Below are positions 1 through 8,989 of a stretch of DNA of 64,000 bases, in pieces. The DNA comes from Rhodococcus opacus. GTDB taxonomy: Bacteria > Actinomycetota > Actinomycetes > Mycobacteriales > Mycobacteriaceae. The notes under the pieces were generated by a model. It ran no database searches, had not been told where the DNA came from, and worked only from the letters and a program-made list of their open reading frames with translations. The stretch's first letter is position 1, and the number at the start of each line of letters is the position of its first letter. Where the stretch lies: positions 124,001 to 188,000 of the forward strand of contig NZ_JAAXPA010000013.1 in assembly GCF_012396235.1 (NCBI RefSeq). The letters are read 5' to 3'. Both the position numbers and the translations under genes were made by a program.

Positions 1-966
1 GGACGTGGCACCGGCCAGGAGCGGCCCGTAGACGATGTACGAGTGCCCGACCACCCAGCCCACGTCGGACGCAGTCCACCACACGTCGCCCGGGCCGATG
101 TCGTAGATGTTGCGCATCGACCACGTGAGCGCGACGGCGTGCCCACCGTTGTCGCGGATCACGCCCTTCGGCTTCCCGGTGGTGCCGGACGTGTAGAGGA
201 TGTACAGCGGGTCCGTCGCGACCACCGGAACCGGCTCCGCGGGTGCCGCATCCGCCATCAGCGCATCCCAGTCGAACCACGCCGCCCCGGCGCCCTGGTA
301 GTCGGCGGCCGAACCGGGGATCTGCTCCCGGTCCTTGACGATCACCGTGTGCGGCGGGGTTCCGGACAGCTCCAGCGCCTTCGCCACCATCGGCAGGTAG
401 TCGACGGTGCGTCCCGGCTCGAGGCCACCCGACGCCGTCACCAGCACCACCGGTCCGGCGTCGTCGATGCGGGTCGCGAGTTCCTTCGCGGCGAAGCCGC
501 CGAACACCACCGAGTGCACGGCACCGATGCGGGCGCAGGCCAGCATCGCGATCGCCGCTTCGGGGATCATCGGCATGTAGACGATCACCCGGTCACCGGC
601 CACCACACCCTGGTCCTTCAGGACGCCGGCGAACCGGGACACCTCGTCGAGAAGTTCTGCGTAGGTGTAGGTGCGGGATGCAGCGGGGGCCATCGCCGAG
701 TCGTAGATCAACGCCGCCCGATCCCCGTTGCCGTCCCGCACGTGCCGGTCGAGAGCGTTGAAGCAGGTGTTCAGCGACGCATCCGGGAACCACCGGTACA
801 TCGGGGCGGCGGAATCGTCGAGCGCCTGCGTCGGCGGCGTCACCCACTCCACGGCCTCGGCGGCGGCGAGCCAGAAGTCCTCGGGACTGTCGGTGCTCCG
901 TAAGTACACCTCGGCGTAGCTCTGGCCATGGTTGTCGCTCGGAGGCGGAGTCCCCGGGGAGCTCAT
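1..966 (-). CDS. prpE: Propionyl-CoA synthetase (AMP-forming), N-terminal part
   Basis: Acyl-CoA synthetase that activates a short-chain acid, probably propionate, through an acyl-adenylate. The 322 codons present run off the left edge of the window, so the C-terminal lysine domain is not visible. Seen: start ATG at 966, an N-terminal segment with RWFPDASLNTCFNALDRHV typical of the PrpE/ACSS3 branch, GDRVIVYMPMIPEA, and the P-loop YILYTSGTTGKPKGV near residue 255. It is followed by WWTASDVGWVVGHSYIVYGP. The substrate is inferred from subfamily resemblance; an acetyl-CoA synthetase is the alternative. It lies upstream of a secreted esterase on the same strand but is separated from it by 68 bases. 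Confidence 0.88.
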   Translation of the reverse strand, partial: MSSPGTPPPSDNHGQSYAEVYLRSTDSPEDFWLAAAEAVEWVTPPTQALDDSAAPMYRWFPDASLNTCFNALDRHVRDGNGDRAALIYDSAMAPAASRTYTYAELLDEVSRFAGVLKDQGVVAGDRVIVYMPMIPEAAIAMLACARIGAVHSVVFGGFAAKELATRIDDAGPVVLVTASGGLEPGRTVDYLPMVAKALELSGTPPHTVIVKDREQIPGSAADYQGAGAAWFDWDALMADAAPAEPVPVVATDPLYILYTSGTTGKPKGVIRDNGGHAVALTWSMRNIYDIGPGDVWWTASDVGWVVGHSYIVYGPLLAGATS

Positions 967-1034
967 CGATGCACGTCCTCTCGTCGTCGTGTGACCCGCA
1001 ACACCCTATGCGACGTCGGCGCGTGATGATGCGG

Positions 1035-2072
1035 TCAGAGGCCGAGGGAACCGGCGATCATCGGCCAGGAGTTGTGCAGGTCGTCCTGCCAGTAACCCCA
1101 CGAGTGGGTGCCGGCGGGCCGGAAGTCGTACGTGGCCGGGATCCCCAGGGCGTTCAGCCGGTCGGCCAGCCGATGGGTGCACTCGTTGGTTCCCGCCTCG
1201 ATGATGCCGCCGACGATCACCTGGTTGGCCAGCGTGCCCACATCTCCGTTGATATCCGGGCCGTTGAGGTTCTCGTGGACGCCGGGCAGCCCGGTGGCAT
1301 TGCTGATGTACAAGTCGATGCCACGGAGCTTCTCGGCGTTGACGACGGGGTCGTTGGCCACCCACGCGGGGTCGTCGGGCGGTCCCCACATGTTCTCGAC
1401 GTCGCCGCCTCGGAAGCTGACGACGAAGGTGACGTAGTCCCGGCCCGGTTTGGTGCTCGTCTCGGCGCATCCGCTGAACGCGCCGACGGCGCGATACAGC
1501 GACGGGGCCGCCTCGGCCAGGCTGAGGACGGATGTGCCCGACATCGACAGACCCGCGATGGCATTCGCACCGTCTGTTCCGAGTGTGGCGTCGACGATCG
1601 GGGGAAGTTCCTCGGTGAGGAAGGTGGTCCACTTGTTCACGCCGAGGACGGGATCGGGCTTTTCCCAGTCGGTGTAGTAGCTGTACGCCCCGCCGACGGG
1701 AGTGACGACGTTGACGTTCTTGTCGGCGAAGAAGTCGACGACGTCGGTCCTCGCCTGCCAGGTTGCCGAATCCTCGCCGCCACCGGCGCCGTTGAGCAGG
1801 TACAGGGTCGGCCGCGGCACGCTCGTGTCGGCGGGGCGGATCACTTCGAGGAGAATCACCTTCTCCATCGCCGCCGAGTAGACGTACATGTTCAGTTGAC
1901 GGTCGCCGATCTCCTCGATGCGGTCGAGGACGGATCCGTCTGCCGAAGCCGGCTTGTCGGCGGGAAGTGCTCGCCACTCGTCCGCCGACGCCGCTGTCAC
2001 CTGACCGAACATGGCCGACGACGCAACGACGGCGACCGCCAGGAGTGCCCGACAGTGTCCGATCGCGCTCAT
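1035..2072 (-). CDS. Secreted antigen 85/mycolyltransferase-like esterase
   Basis: 345-residue exported alpha/beta hydrolase of the esterase D/antigen 85 family, which in mycolata transfers mycolates onto trehalose and arabinogalactan. Seen: an N-terminal signal peptide (hydrophobic run, likely cleaved near ASADEW), the LYLLNGAGGGEDSATW oxyanion region, the nucleophile elbow GLSMSGTS, and a late catalytic His in AGTHSWGYW. Length and motif order fit corynomycolyltransferases. The acyl acceptor cannot be told from sequence. Start ATG at 2072. The 145 bases upstream, shared with the divergent GPP34 gene, should hold both promoters. Confidence 0.85.
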   Translation of the reverse strand: MSAIGHCRALLAVAVVASSAMFGQVTAASADEWRALPADKPASADGSVLDRIEEIGDRQLNMYVYSAAMEKVILLEVIRPADTSVPRPTLYLLNGAGGGEDSATWQARTDVVDFFADKNVNVVTPVGGAYSYYTDWEKPDPVLGVNKWTTFLTEELPPIVDATLGTDGANAIAGLSMSGTSVLSLAEAAPSLYRAVGAFSGCAETSTKPGRDYVTFVVSFRGGDVENMWGPPDDPAWVANDPVVNAEKLRGIDLYISNATGLPGVHENLNGPDINGDVGTLANQVIVGGIIEAGTNECTHRLADRLNALGIPATYDFRPAGTHSWGYWQDDLHNSWPMIAGSLGL

Positions 2073-2217
2073 AGCCGCTCCTCGTGCTTGACTGCGGTGC
2101 CCGACAACCGTCTGGTGAATACTCAGAACATTGCCCCTTCACGGTAACCGGCAAACATTCCCCGGGGCGGCTGAACGGACACCGGACTTCGCCGCGACGT
2201 CGCCCTATCGTGGAAGT

Positions 2218-2892
2218 ATGACGCTGCTCGCCGAAGATCTGCTGTTGCTGCTGCTCGACGACACATCGGGGAAGCCCGTCGTCGACGGGACCCGGATGCC
2301 GCGCGTCCTCGCCGGCGCCGTTCTTCTGGAACTGGCCCTGGGTGACGTCGTCACCCCGGCCGAACCGGGCGAAGACGTGAAGAAGGGGCGTCTGGTCGCC
2401 CGGGACGGGGCGCGACCGCAGGATCCGCTGCTCGCGCGGGCCGTCGACCTCATCGGTACGTCCAAGCCGATGAAACCGGAAGCGGCCATCGAGAAGCTCG
2501 CCAAGAACCTGCGCGACGAACTCGCGAAGCGCATCGTCGGTACGGGCTGGGTCCGCGAAGAGAAGGGCAAGGTGCTGGGCATCTTCCCGACCACGCGGTG
2601 GCCGGAGGTCGACGGCAGCCACGAACGCGCGCTGCGGTCCGAGCTGAGCGTCGCGCTCCTCGACGGGGTCACCCCCACTCCGCGCACCGCCGCGCTCGTC
2701 TCGCTCCTGTCCGCGGTCGACGCGGCGCCGAAGCTGTTCCCGGACGCGGATCGTCGCGCCGTGAAGAAACGGGCGAAGGAGATCGCCGAAGGCGACTGGG
2801 CGGGCAAGGCCGTGCGCACATCCGTCGAGGCCGTCAACGCCGCGATCGTCGTCGCCGCCACCGTGCCCGCCATCGTCGCGGGGAGTGGCTAG
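2218..2892 (+). CDS. GPP34 (Golgi phosphoprotein 3-like) family protein
   Basis: 224-residue cytoplasmic protein with the GPP34/GOLPH3-like fold. It shows the typical opening LLAEDLLLLLLDD, then the ALAGAVLLELAL-type helix, TSKPMKPE, and a late LLSAVDAAPKLFP motif. In eukaryotes this family binds phosphoinositides; in actinomycetes the role is not established. The start was put at the ATG at 2218 because the family consensus begins there; the frame is open further upstream to 2131. The final residues (AIVVAATVPAIVAGSG) form a hydrophobic tail that may touch membrane. Confidence 0.8.
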   Translation: MTLLAEDLLLLLLDDTSGKPVVDGTRMPRVLAGAVLLELALGDVVTPAEPGEDVKKGRLVARDGARPQDPLLARAVDLIGTSKPMKPEAAIEKLAKNLRDELAKRIVGTGWVREEKGKVLGIFPTTRWPEVDGSHERALRSELSVALLDGVTPTPRTAALVSLLSAVDAAPKLFPDADRRAVKKRAKEIAEGDWAGKAVRTSVEAVNAAIVVAATVPAIVAGSG

Positions 2893-2967
2893 GCGGCGAG
2901 CGGTTCTGCGCGGCGTAGCGGGTTGTGGGGTCTTGTGGAGCGCAACAACTTTCGCTACTGAGAACAC

Positions 2968-4437
2968 ATGTTCGATATGGGGGTATTCGATCGGGGGATT
3001 CGGGAGACGGTCTGCTGTCTCGTCGACGGGGAATCCGATGTGGGTCTGGTCGAGTTGATGACCGACCTCCATCGCAGTGAGTCGGTGGTGGCCGAACGGA
3101 AGCTGGCGGCGATCGCCGAGCTCTTCGTGCGCCGCACTGCCGAGGTCGAGTCCGACGGGGCGTGGACGTCGACCGCGCACGAAGTGGTCGAGGCCGAGAT
3201 CGGTGCCGCGCTCACCATGGGGCGAGCGGCGGCGGGTCGGCTGATCGGTCTGGGCATGTCGCTACGTACCCGGTTGCACGCCACGCGCGAGGCCATGGCA
3301 CGTGGTGATCTCGACATGTACCGGGTTCGGCTGATCGAGGACGCGACGGCAAACGTGAGCGACGACTGGATCGGCGAGGTCGAACATCAACTCCTCGAAC
3401 AGGTTCTGGCCCCGCCGCGCTCCGGTGGAACCGGGTTGACCGGCCGCAGGCTCACGAACGCCGCCAACCGCATCATCGCGAGGCTCGACCCGGCAGGGGT
3501 GCGCGCCAAGCGGGAGAAGGCTCAGGCGGACAGGTTCGTCGGAGTCTGTGCTGCAGAGGACGGCATGTGCCGAATCCTCGGTTCCGTTCCCGCGGCGCAG
3601 GGCCGTGCATTCGACGCGCGATTGCGCGAACTGGCAAACACCGTGTGTGCGAAAGACCTTCGAACATACGAACAGAGGCGGGCCGACGGATTGTCCGCGC
3701 TCATCGACGGGGCCGGGTTCGTGCAGTGTGAATGCGGGCGGGTCGATTGCGGCCAGCGCTCCCGCATCGCGACGACCGCGCGCAAGCCTCTCGTGCACCT
3801 CATCATGCTCGACGCCACACTCGCGGGCGGCGACGAACCGGCCTACCTCGACGGCTACGGAATCGTCGACGCGGCGCACGCACGCGAGATCGCCGCCGAC
3901 GCGGATGTCGAATCGGTGCGGGCACCGAGTTCTGTCGTCCCGACCACGTACCGTCCCGGCACCGTGCTCGACACCTGGATGCGGGTGCTGGCCGGCGGGT
4001 GCGAGTGGTTGCACTGCGATGTGGCGGCCTGGAACACCGACCTCGATCATCATCGGCTGTTCGATCATTCCGATCCCGCGGCCGGAGGTCCGACGGTGGC
4101 CGGGAACATGACCGCCTACTGTCGAAATCATCACAGGCTCAAGCATTCCGGTCGCTGGTGGGTGACCGCTGACGGTGGAATCGAGTTGGTCGCGCCCACC
4201 GGTCACCGATACCGAACGCGGTCGTCGGGGCTCCTGGGTGTCGGACGAGACGCTGCTGCTGGAAGCGACCATGTCGCCAACCCCGCGGCCCGTCACCGCG
4301 CCCGTGCGCAGAACACTGCTGCGCGGATCCGGGCGGAGCGCCGCCGACGGCGGGCGCACCTGGATGCAGTGCGGCGCCGGTCGCCCGGCGCGCAAGCGTC
4401 CGGCGCCTGCCCGGCCGACGAACCCTCGCCGTTCTGA
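2968..4437 (+). CDS. DUF222 / 13E12-repeat family HNH endonuclease-like protein
   Basis: 489-residue protein of the DUF222 plus HNH family (mycobacterial 13E12 repeat type), abundant in actinomycete genomes and with no settled function. Seen: an N-terminal DUF222 helical region over about residues 10-300, containing RLIEDAT and RLDPAGVRAKR. Then comes a C-terminal HNH region with HCDVAAWNTDLDHH, GGPTVAGNMTAYCRNHHRLKH and GRWWVT. The histidines and the metal-site Cys/His pattern look intact. The C terminus is basic and low in complexity. There are no flanking inverted or direct repeats, so it is not shown to be part of a mobile unit. Confidence 0.82.
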   Translation: MFDMGVFDRGIRETVCCLVDGESDVGLVELMTDLHRSESVVAERKLAAIAELFVRRTAEVESDGAWTSTAHEVVEAEIGAALTMGRAAAGRLIGLGMSLRTRLHATREAMARGDLDMYRVRLIEDATANVSDDWIGEVEHQLLEQVLAPPRSGGTGLTGRRLTNAANRIIARLDPAGVRAKREKAQADRFVGVCAAEDGMCRILGSVPAAQGRAFDARLRELANTVCAKDLRTYEQRRADGLSALIDGAGFVQCECGRVDCGQRSRIATTARKPLVHLIMLDATLAGGDEPAYLDGYGIVDAAHAREIAADADVESVRAPSSVVPTTYRPGTVLDTWMRVLAGGCEWLHCDVAAWNTDLDHHRLFDHSDPAAGGPTVAGNMTAYCRNHHRLKHSGRWWVTADGGIELVAPTGHRYRTRSSGLLGVGRDAAAGSDHVANPAARHRARAQNTAARIRAERRRRRAHLDAVRRRSPGAQASGACPADEPSPF

Positions 4438-4610
4438 CAGGCGGCTTTCCCCGGCCCACCGCCTGCGCGCCGAAAAAAGTTACCGTGGAATATAGGTGGT
4501 TAGCAAGAGTAAAGAACTGTCAATGTGATTGCTACGGTTCGGACTCGGTTCGCCGCCTCGCAACCGACCACGCGCTGAAGGAAGAGCGCCAGCGACAGCG
4601 GGAGGAACAC

Positions 4611-6452
4611 ATGTGCGGAATCGCCGGATGGATCTCGTTCGAACGCGATCTACGCGTCGAGCAGTCCACCGTGGATGCCATGGCCGAGACGATGAACTGC
4701 CGGGGGCCGGACGATCGCGGTACGTGGGTCGTCGAACACGCCGCGCTCGCGCATCGAAGGCTCGCCATCATCGATCTGCCGGGTGGGCACCAGCCGATGA
4801 GCGTGAACACCCCCGGCGGGACCGTTGCGATGGTCTACTCCGGCGAGGTGTACAACTTCGGTGAACTGCGCGAGGAGCTGTACGGGCGCGGTCACCGGTT
4901 CGCCACGGACTCCGACACCGAGGTGGTGCTCCACGGATATCTGGAGTGGGGAGAGGCCGTCGCGGAGCGGCTCAACGGCATGTACGCGTTCGCCATCTGG
5001 GATTCGCGGATCGACGCACTCGTGATGATCCGCGACCGGATGGGCATCAAGCCGTTCTACTACCACGAGACCCGAGACGGCGTCCTGTTCGGTTCGGAAC
5101 CTAAAGCGATCCTTGCCAATCCGATCGCCGAGTCGACTGTCACGATGGACGGGATCCGGGAGCTGTTCGCGTTCGTCAAGACACCAGGACACGCGGTGTG
5201 GGACGGCATGCGTGAGGTGGAGCCGGGCACAGTGGTCACCGTCTCGCGCACCGGACTGCGGACGCACCGGTACTGGACCCTGCAGACCCGTCCGCACACC
5301 GACGACCGGGACACCTCCGTCACCCATGTCCGCGAACTCCTCGACGACATCGTGCGCAGGCAACTGGTCGCCGACGTGCCGCGCTGCACCCTGCTGTCCG
5401 GTGGTCTCGACTCGTCCGCGATGACCGGTATCGCCGCCGAGCAGCTCGCCGAGGTGGGCGAGACGGTCCGCACGTTCGCCGTCGACTTCGTCGGTCAGAC
5501 CGAACATTTCGTCGCGGACGAACTGCGGGGCACCCCGGATACTCCGTACGTGCACGACGTGGCCCGGCGATCCGGGACCGCGCACCAGGACATCGTCCTC
5601 GACTCCGACGCACTGGCCGACCCCGCCGTGCGCGCGAAGGTCATCCGGGCCCGGGACATTCCCATGGGCCTCGGCGACATGGACGCGTCGCTGTATCTGC
5701 TGTTCAAGGCGATCCGTCAGCACTCCACGGTGGCGCTGTCCGGTGAGTCGGCCGACGAGGTGTTCGGCGGGTACAAGCAGTTCTTCGACCCGAAGGCGCA
5801 GCAGGCGAACACCTTCCCGTGGCTCGTGCAGTTCGCCGAGCACTTCGGCGACGAGAGCAACATCTTCACCCCGGAGGTGACGGCGGGGCTGAACATGGAC
5901 GACTACGTGCAGGACTCGTACGACGCAGCGGTGTCCGGGATCGATCGGCTGGACGGCGAATCCGACTTCGAATGGCGGATGCGGAAGATCTGCTACCTGC
6001 ATCTGACGCGGTTCGTCCGCGTCCTGCTCGACCGCAAGGACCGCGCGAGCATGGCCGTCGGACTCGAGGTCCGGGTGCCGTTCTGCGATCACCGGCTGGT
6101 CGAGTACGTCTACAACACGCCGTGGTCGCTGAAGACGTTCGACGGCAAGGAGAAATCGTTGCTGCGGGCGGCGACCAGGGATGTGCTGCCGCAGTCGGTG
6201 ATCGACCGGGTCAAGTCGCCGTACCCGTCCACCCAGGACCCGAAGTACGCGGTGGCGTTGCAGGAGCACGGCAAGGACCTGCTCGGCGACCCTTCGCACC
6301 CGGTGTTCGGCCTGGTCAGCGCGGACTGGTTGTCCCGGGCGGTGTCCGTCGACACCCCGCAGATCAGTCAGGTGTCGCGTCGCGGACTCGAGCGCACGCT
6401 CGACCTCGCGCTGTGGATGGACATGTACAACCCGACGATCAAACTGTCTTAG
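4611..6452 (+). CDS. asnB: Asparagine synthase (glutamine-hydrolysing)
   Basis: 613-residue class II glutamine amidotransferase that makes asparagine from aspartate, ATP and glutamine. Start ATG at 4611 was chosen because it exposes the N-terminal nucleophile Cys2 (MCGIAGW), and GGGAGG lies just upstream. Seen: NTN-hydrolase domain to about residue 200 with RRLAIIDL, SGEVYNF and DRMGIKPFYY. The synthetase domain follows, with the ATP-binding SGGLDSS near residue 265 and LSGESADEVFGGY. The C-terminal part has CDHRLVEYVYNTPWSLK. Its stop codon interlocks with that of the convergent accD3 (four shared bases, TTAG). The upstream 173 bases hold no gene. Confidence 0.92.
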   Translation: MCGIAGWISFERDLRVEQSTVDAMAETMNCRGPDDRGTWVVEHAALAHRRLAIIDLPGGHQPMSVNTPGGTVAMVYSGEVYNFGELREELYGRGHRFATDSDTEVVLHGYLEWGEAVAERLNGMYAFAIWDSRIDALVMIRDRMGIKPFYYHETRDGVLFGSEPKAILANPIAESTVTMDGIRELFAFVKTPGHAVWDGMREVEPGTVVTVSRTGLRTHRYWTLQTRPHTDDRDTSVTHVRELLDDIVRRQLVADVPRCTLLSGGLDSSAMTGIAAEQLAEVGETVRTFAVDFVGQTEHFVADELRGTPDTPYVHDVARRSGTAHQDIVLDSDALADPAVRAKVIRARDIPMGLGDMDASLYLLFKAIRQHSTVALSGESADEVFGGYKQFFDPKAQQANTFPWLVQFAEHFGDESNIFTPEVTAGLNMDDYVQDSYDAAVSGIDRLDGESDFEWRMRKICYLHLTRFVRVLLDRKDRASMAVGLEVRVPFCDHRLVEYVYNTPWSLKTFDGKEKSLLRAATRDVLPQSVIDRVKSPYPSTQDPKYAVALQEHGKDLLGDPSHPVFGLVSADWLSRAVSVDTPQISQVSRRGLERTLDLALWMDMYNPTIKLS

Positions 6453-7945
6453 CTCAGGCCGAGGTTCCGGTAGCGGGCGAGCCGGGCCGCGAAGCGCTCG
6501 CTCTCGGGAACCCCGGTCAGGGCACGGAGTTCCCGGGAGATGGCCTCGCCGACCCGCTTGGAGAAGTCGACGGCCTCGTCGGCGGCGTCCGGATGCTCGG
6601 GGATGATGGCGTCGATGACGCCGTCGCGCAGCAGGTCGAGCGAACGGATGCCCTGCGCGGCCGCCATCTCGGGGGCGTGCGAGGTGTCGCGGTGGACGAT
6701 GGCGCTGGCGCCTTCGGGGGGAAGCGGGGCGAGCCACCCGTTCTGCGCGGCGAGCACGCGATCGGCGGGGAGGAAGGCGAGCGCGCCGCCGCCCGTGCCC
6801 TGGCCGAGCAGAACGGACACGGTCGGCGTCTTCAACGTCACGAGGTCGGAGATGCAACGTGCGATCTCGGGGGCCAGGCCGCGTTCCTCCGCCTCCTGAG
6901 ACAGTGCTGCACCGAGGGTGTCGATCACCAGGACCAGGGGGATCTGCAACTCCTCGGCCAACCGCATGCCGCGGCGTGCCTCGCGGAGGGCGGCGGGACC
7001 CATCGTGTTCAGCGCCGACTGTCCGGCGCGGTCCTGGCCCAGCAACACGCACGGTGCGCCGCGGAAACGTGCCAGCGACAGCAGCACCGTCCCCTCGGTT
7101 TCACCCTGGCCGGTGCCGCTGAGGGGCACCTGCTCGGTTGCTGCGTGCCGCAGGAGGTGGCGGATTCCGGGCCGGTCGGCGCGCCGCGACAACATCACCG
7201 ACTGCCACGCGGGCACGTCGGGGATGTCGACGGCCGGCGGCGCCGGTTCGGTGAGGGCGGTCGACGTCGGCGGATCGATCAGCACCCGCAATGCCCGATG
7301 GACGAGCCGGCGCAGGCGCGTGGCAGGGACGACGCCGTCGATGACGCCGTTGCGGTACAGGTTCTCGGATGTCTGCACGCCCTCGGGGAATTTCTCGCCG
7401 TACAGCGCCTCGTAGACGCGGGGCCCGAGGAACCCGACGAGTGCACCGGGTTCGGCCACCGTGATGTGCCCGAGCGAACCCCAGGACGCGAACACGCCGC
7501 CGGTGGTCGGGTTCCGCAGATACACCAGGTAGGGGAGATGGGCGGCCTTGTGGGTGGCGACGGCCGCCGCGATCTTCACCATCTGCACGAAGGCGACGGT
7601 GCCCTCCTGCATGCGTGTGCCCCCCGACGTGGGCGAAGCGAGCAGGGGGAGACCCTCACGGGTGGCGCGTTCGATGGCGGAGACGATCCGCTCGGCCGCG
7701 GCAACACCGATCGAACCGGCCAGGAAAGCGAACTCGCACGCGATCACCGCGACCGGGCGACCGCGGACGGTGCCGACGCCGGTGATCACCGATTCGTCGA
7801 CACCCGACTTCTCGGCGGCCTTCCGCAGGTCGGCGCGGTACTTCTCGTTCGGCCGCGCATCGACGGGCGCGGTGTCCCAGGAGACGAAGCTGCCTGCGTC
7901 CAGTACCAGCTCGAGCACGTCGTGGGCGGAGATCTTGGCGGCCAT
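6449..7945 (-). CDS. accD3: Fused acyl-CoA carboxylase carboxyltransferase (AccD3-like)
   Basis: 498-residue cytoplasmic carboxyltransferase that moves the biotin-bound carboxyl group to an acyl-CoA. Both halves of the reaction are on one chain: an N-terminal beta-type domain (SPTSGGTRMQEG, NPTTGGVFASWGSLG, GFLGPRVYE) and a C-terminal alpha-type domain (GPAALREARRGMRLAEE, IDTLGAALS, LGQGTGGGALAFLPADRV). Length matches M. tuberculosis AccD3 (about 495 residues), which also fuses both parts. The ATG at 7945 was preferred over upstream in-frame codons because homologues start at this point. No biotin carboxylase gene is nearby, so its partner is encoded elsewhere. The acyl-CoA substrate is unknown. 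Confidence 0.85.
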   Translation of the reverse strand: MAAKISAHDVLELVLDAGSFVSWDTAPVDARPNEKYRADLRKAAEKSGVDESVITGVGTVRGRPVAVIACEFAFLAGSIGVAAAERIVSAIERATREGLPLLASPTSGGTRMQEGTVAFVQMVKIAAAVATHKAAHLPYLVYLRNPTTGGVFASWGSLGHITVAEPGALVGFLGPRVYEALYGEKFPEGVQTSENLYRNGVIDGVVPATRLRRLVHRALRVLIDPPTSTALTEPAPPAVDIPDVPAWQSVMLSRRADRPGIRHLLRHAATEQVPLSGTGQGETEGTVLLSLARFRGAPCVLLGQDRAGQSALNTMGPAALREARRGMRLAEELQIPLVLVIDTLGAALSQEAEERGLAPEIARCISDLVTLKTPTVSVLLGQGTGGGALAFLPADRVLAAQNGWLAPLPPEGASAIVHRDTSHAPEMAAAQGIRSLDLLRDGVIDAIIPEHPDAADEAVDFSKRVGEAISRELRALTGVPESERFAARLARYRNLGLS

Positions 7946-8161
7946 GGCCCTGAGAGTAGCGGTCGGTCCGGGGCGGCGAATGTCTGCTACGGCGGGTGAC
8001 GGGCGCCCACACGGTCGCCCGCGCGGCCGGAACACGGCAAACAGCGCCCGGGTGGAACCCGGCAATTAACACCGAGACCGCCGTCGCGGTGTCTAAAGTC
8101 AGATGGGTTGACGCAGGCCGGGTACGAGAACGACGACACATTTCCCGAGTGGAGCAGTCAT

Positions 8162-8989
8162 ATGGACCTCAACACCATCACCGATGTCGTTCGGCGTCCA
8201 CCCGACCGGCCGGGTGCGGCGTGGCGGGAAGGCGACGCGTGGCTGGCCGGCGGAACGTGGCTGTTCTCCGAGCAGCAGCCCGACCTGCGCCGTCTCGTCG
8301 ATCTCACGACGCTCGCCTGGGACACCCTCGTGCCGAGCGACGCGGGCCTCGAGATCGGAGCGACGTGCACGATCCGTGAGCTGTATGCGCTTGCGCCGCC
8401 GGACGACTGGAGAGCCGCCTCGCTGTTCGGGACGAGTTGCGAGGCCTTTCTGGCATCGTTCAAGGTCTGGAATTCGGCGACGGTGGGCGGCAATATCTGC
8501 ATGTCGCTTCCCGCGGGTCCGATGATCACTCTGGCGGTCGCGCTCGAGGCGACGTACACGCTGTGGTCCACCGACGGGTCCGAGCGCGCCGTCGCCGCCG
8601 CCGACTTCGTGACGGGCAACCGCGAGAACGTGCTCACACCGGGTGAGATCCTGCGCCGCATCGACATCCCGGTCCGTGCCCTCCGCAAGCGTCACACGCA
8701 TCGCCGTTTCACCCTCACGCGCCTCGGCCGTTCGACGGTGTTCATGATCGGCACCCAGGCGCCCGGCGGCGACGACCTGCTGCTCACGATCACGGCGGGC
8801 ACCACCCGTCCGATCCGTCTGGCCTTCGACGCCGTACCTGACGCCGACTCGCTCCGGCAGAGCATCGACGCGATACCCGACGACGTGTGGTTCGACGATC
8901 CCAACGGCACCCCTGACCACCGTCGCCATCTGACGAAGCACTTCGCCGAGGAGATCCGGACCGAGTTCACCGCAGGAGACCGGCAATGA
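8162..8989 (+). CDS. Molybdenum hydroxylase FAD-binding subunit
   Basis: 275-residue FAD subunit of a xanthine dehydrogenase/CO dehydrogenase-type enzyme. It passes electrons from the iron-sulfur centres to the acceptor. Seen: WLAGGTWLFSEQQPDL (flavin-binding region), a TVGGNICMSLPAGPM segment in place of the usual TxGGNxxxxxP, and a C-terminal CO-deh-flav-C region beginning near LTRLGRSTVFMIG. The start at 8162 follows GGAGCAGTC at proper spacing. Its stop overlaps the next gene's start (ATGA, 8986-8989), so the two subunits should be translationally coupled. The divergent 216-base gap to accD3 should contain the promoter. Confidence 0.87.
   Translation: MDLNTITDVVRRPPDRPGAAWREGDAWLAGGTWLFSEQQPDLRRLVDLTTLAWDTLVPSDAGLEIGATCTIRELYALAPPDDWRAASLFGTSCEAFLASFKVWNSATVGGNICMSLPAGPMITLAVALEATYTLWSTDGSERAVAAADFVTGNRENVLTPGEILRRIDIPVRALRKRHTHRRFTLTRLGRSTVFMIGTQAPGGDDLLLTITAGTTRPIRLAFDAVPDADSLRQSIDAIPDDVWFDDPNGTPDHRRHLTKHFAEEIRTEFTAGDRQ

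Noticed and set aside
2968-4437. DUF222/HNH gene as a mobile intron- or intein-like element.
   Set aside because: No split host gene, no terminal repeats and normal base use; the family is common as free-standing genes.
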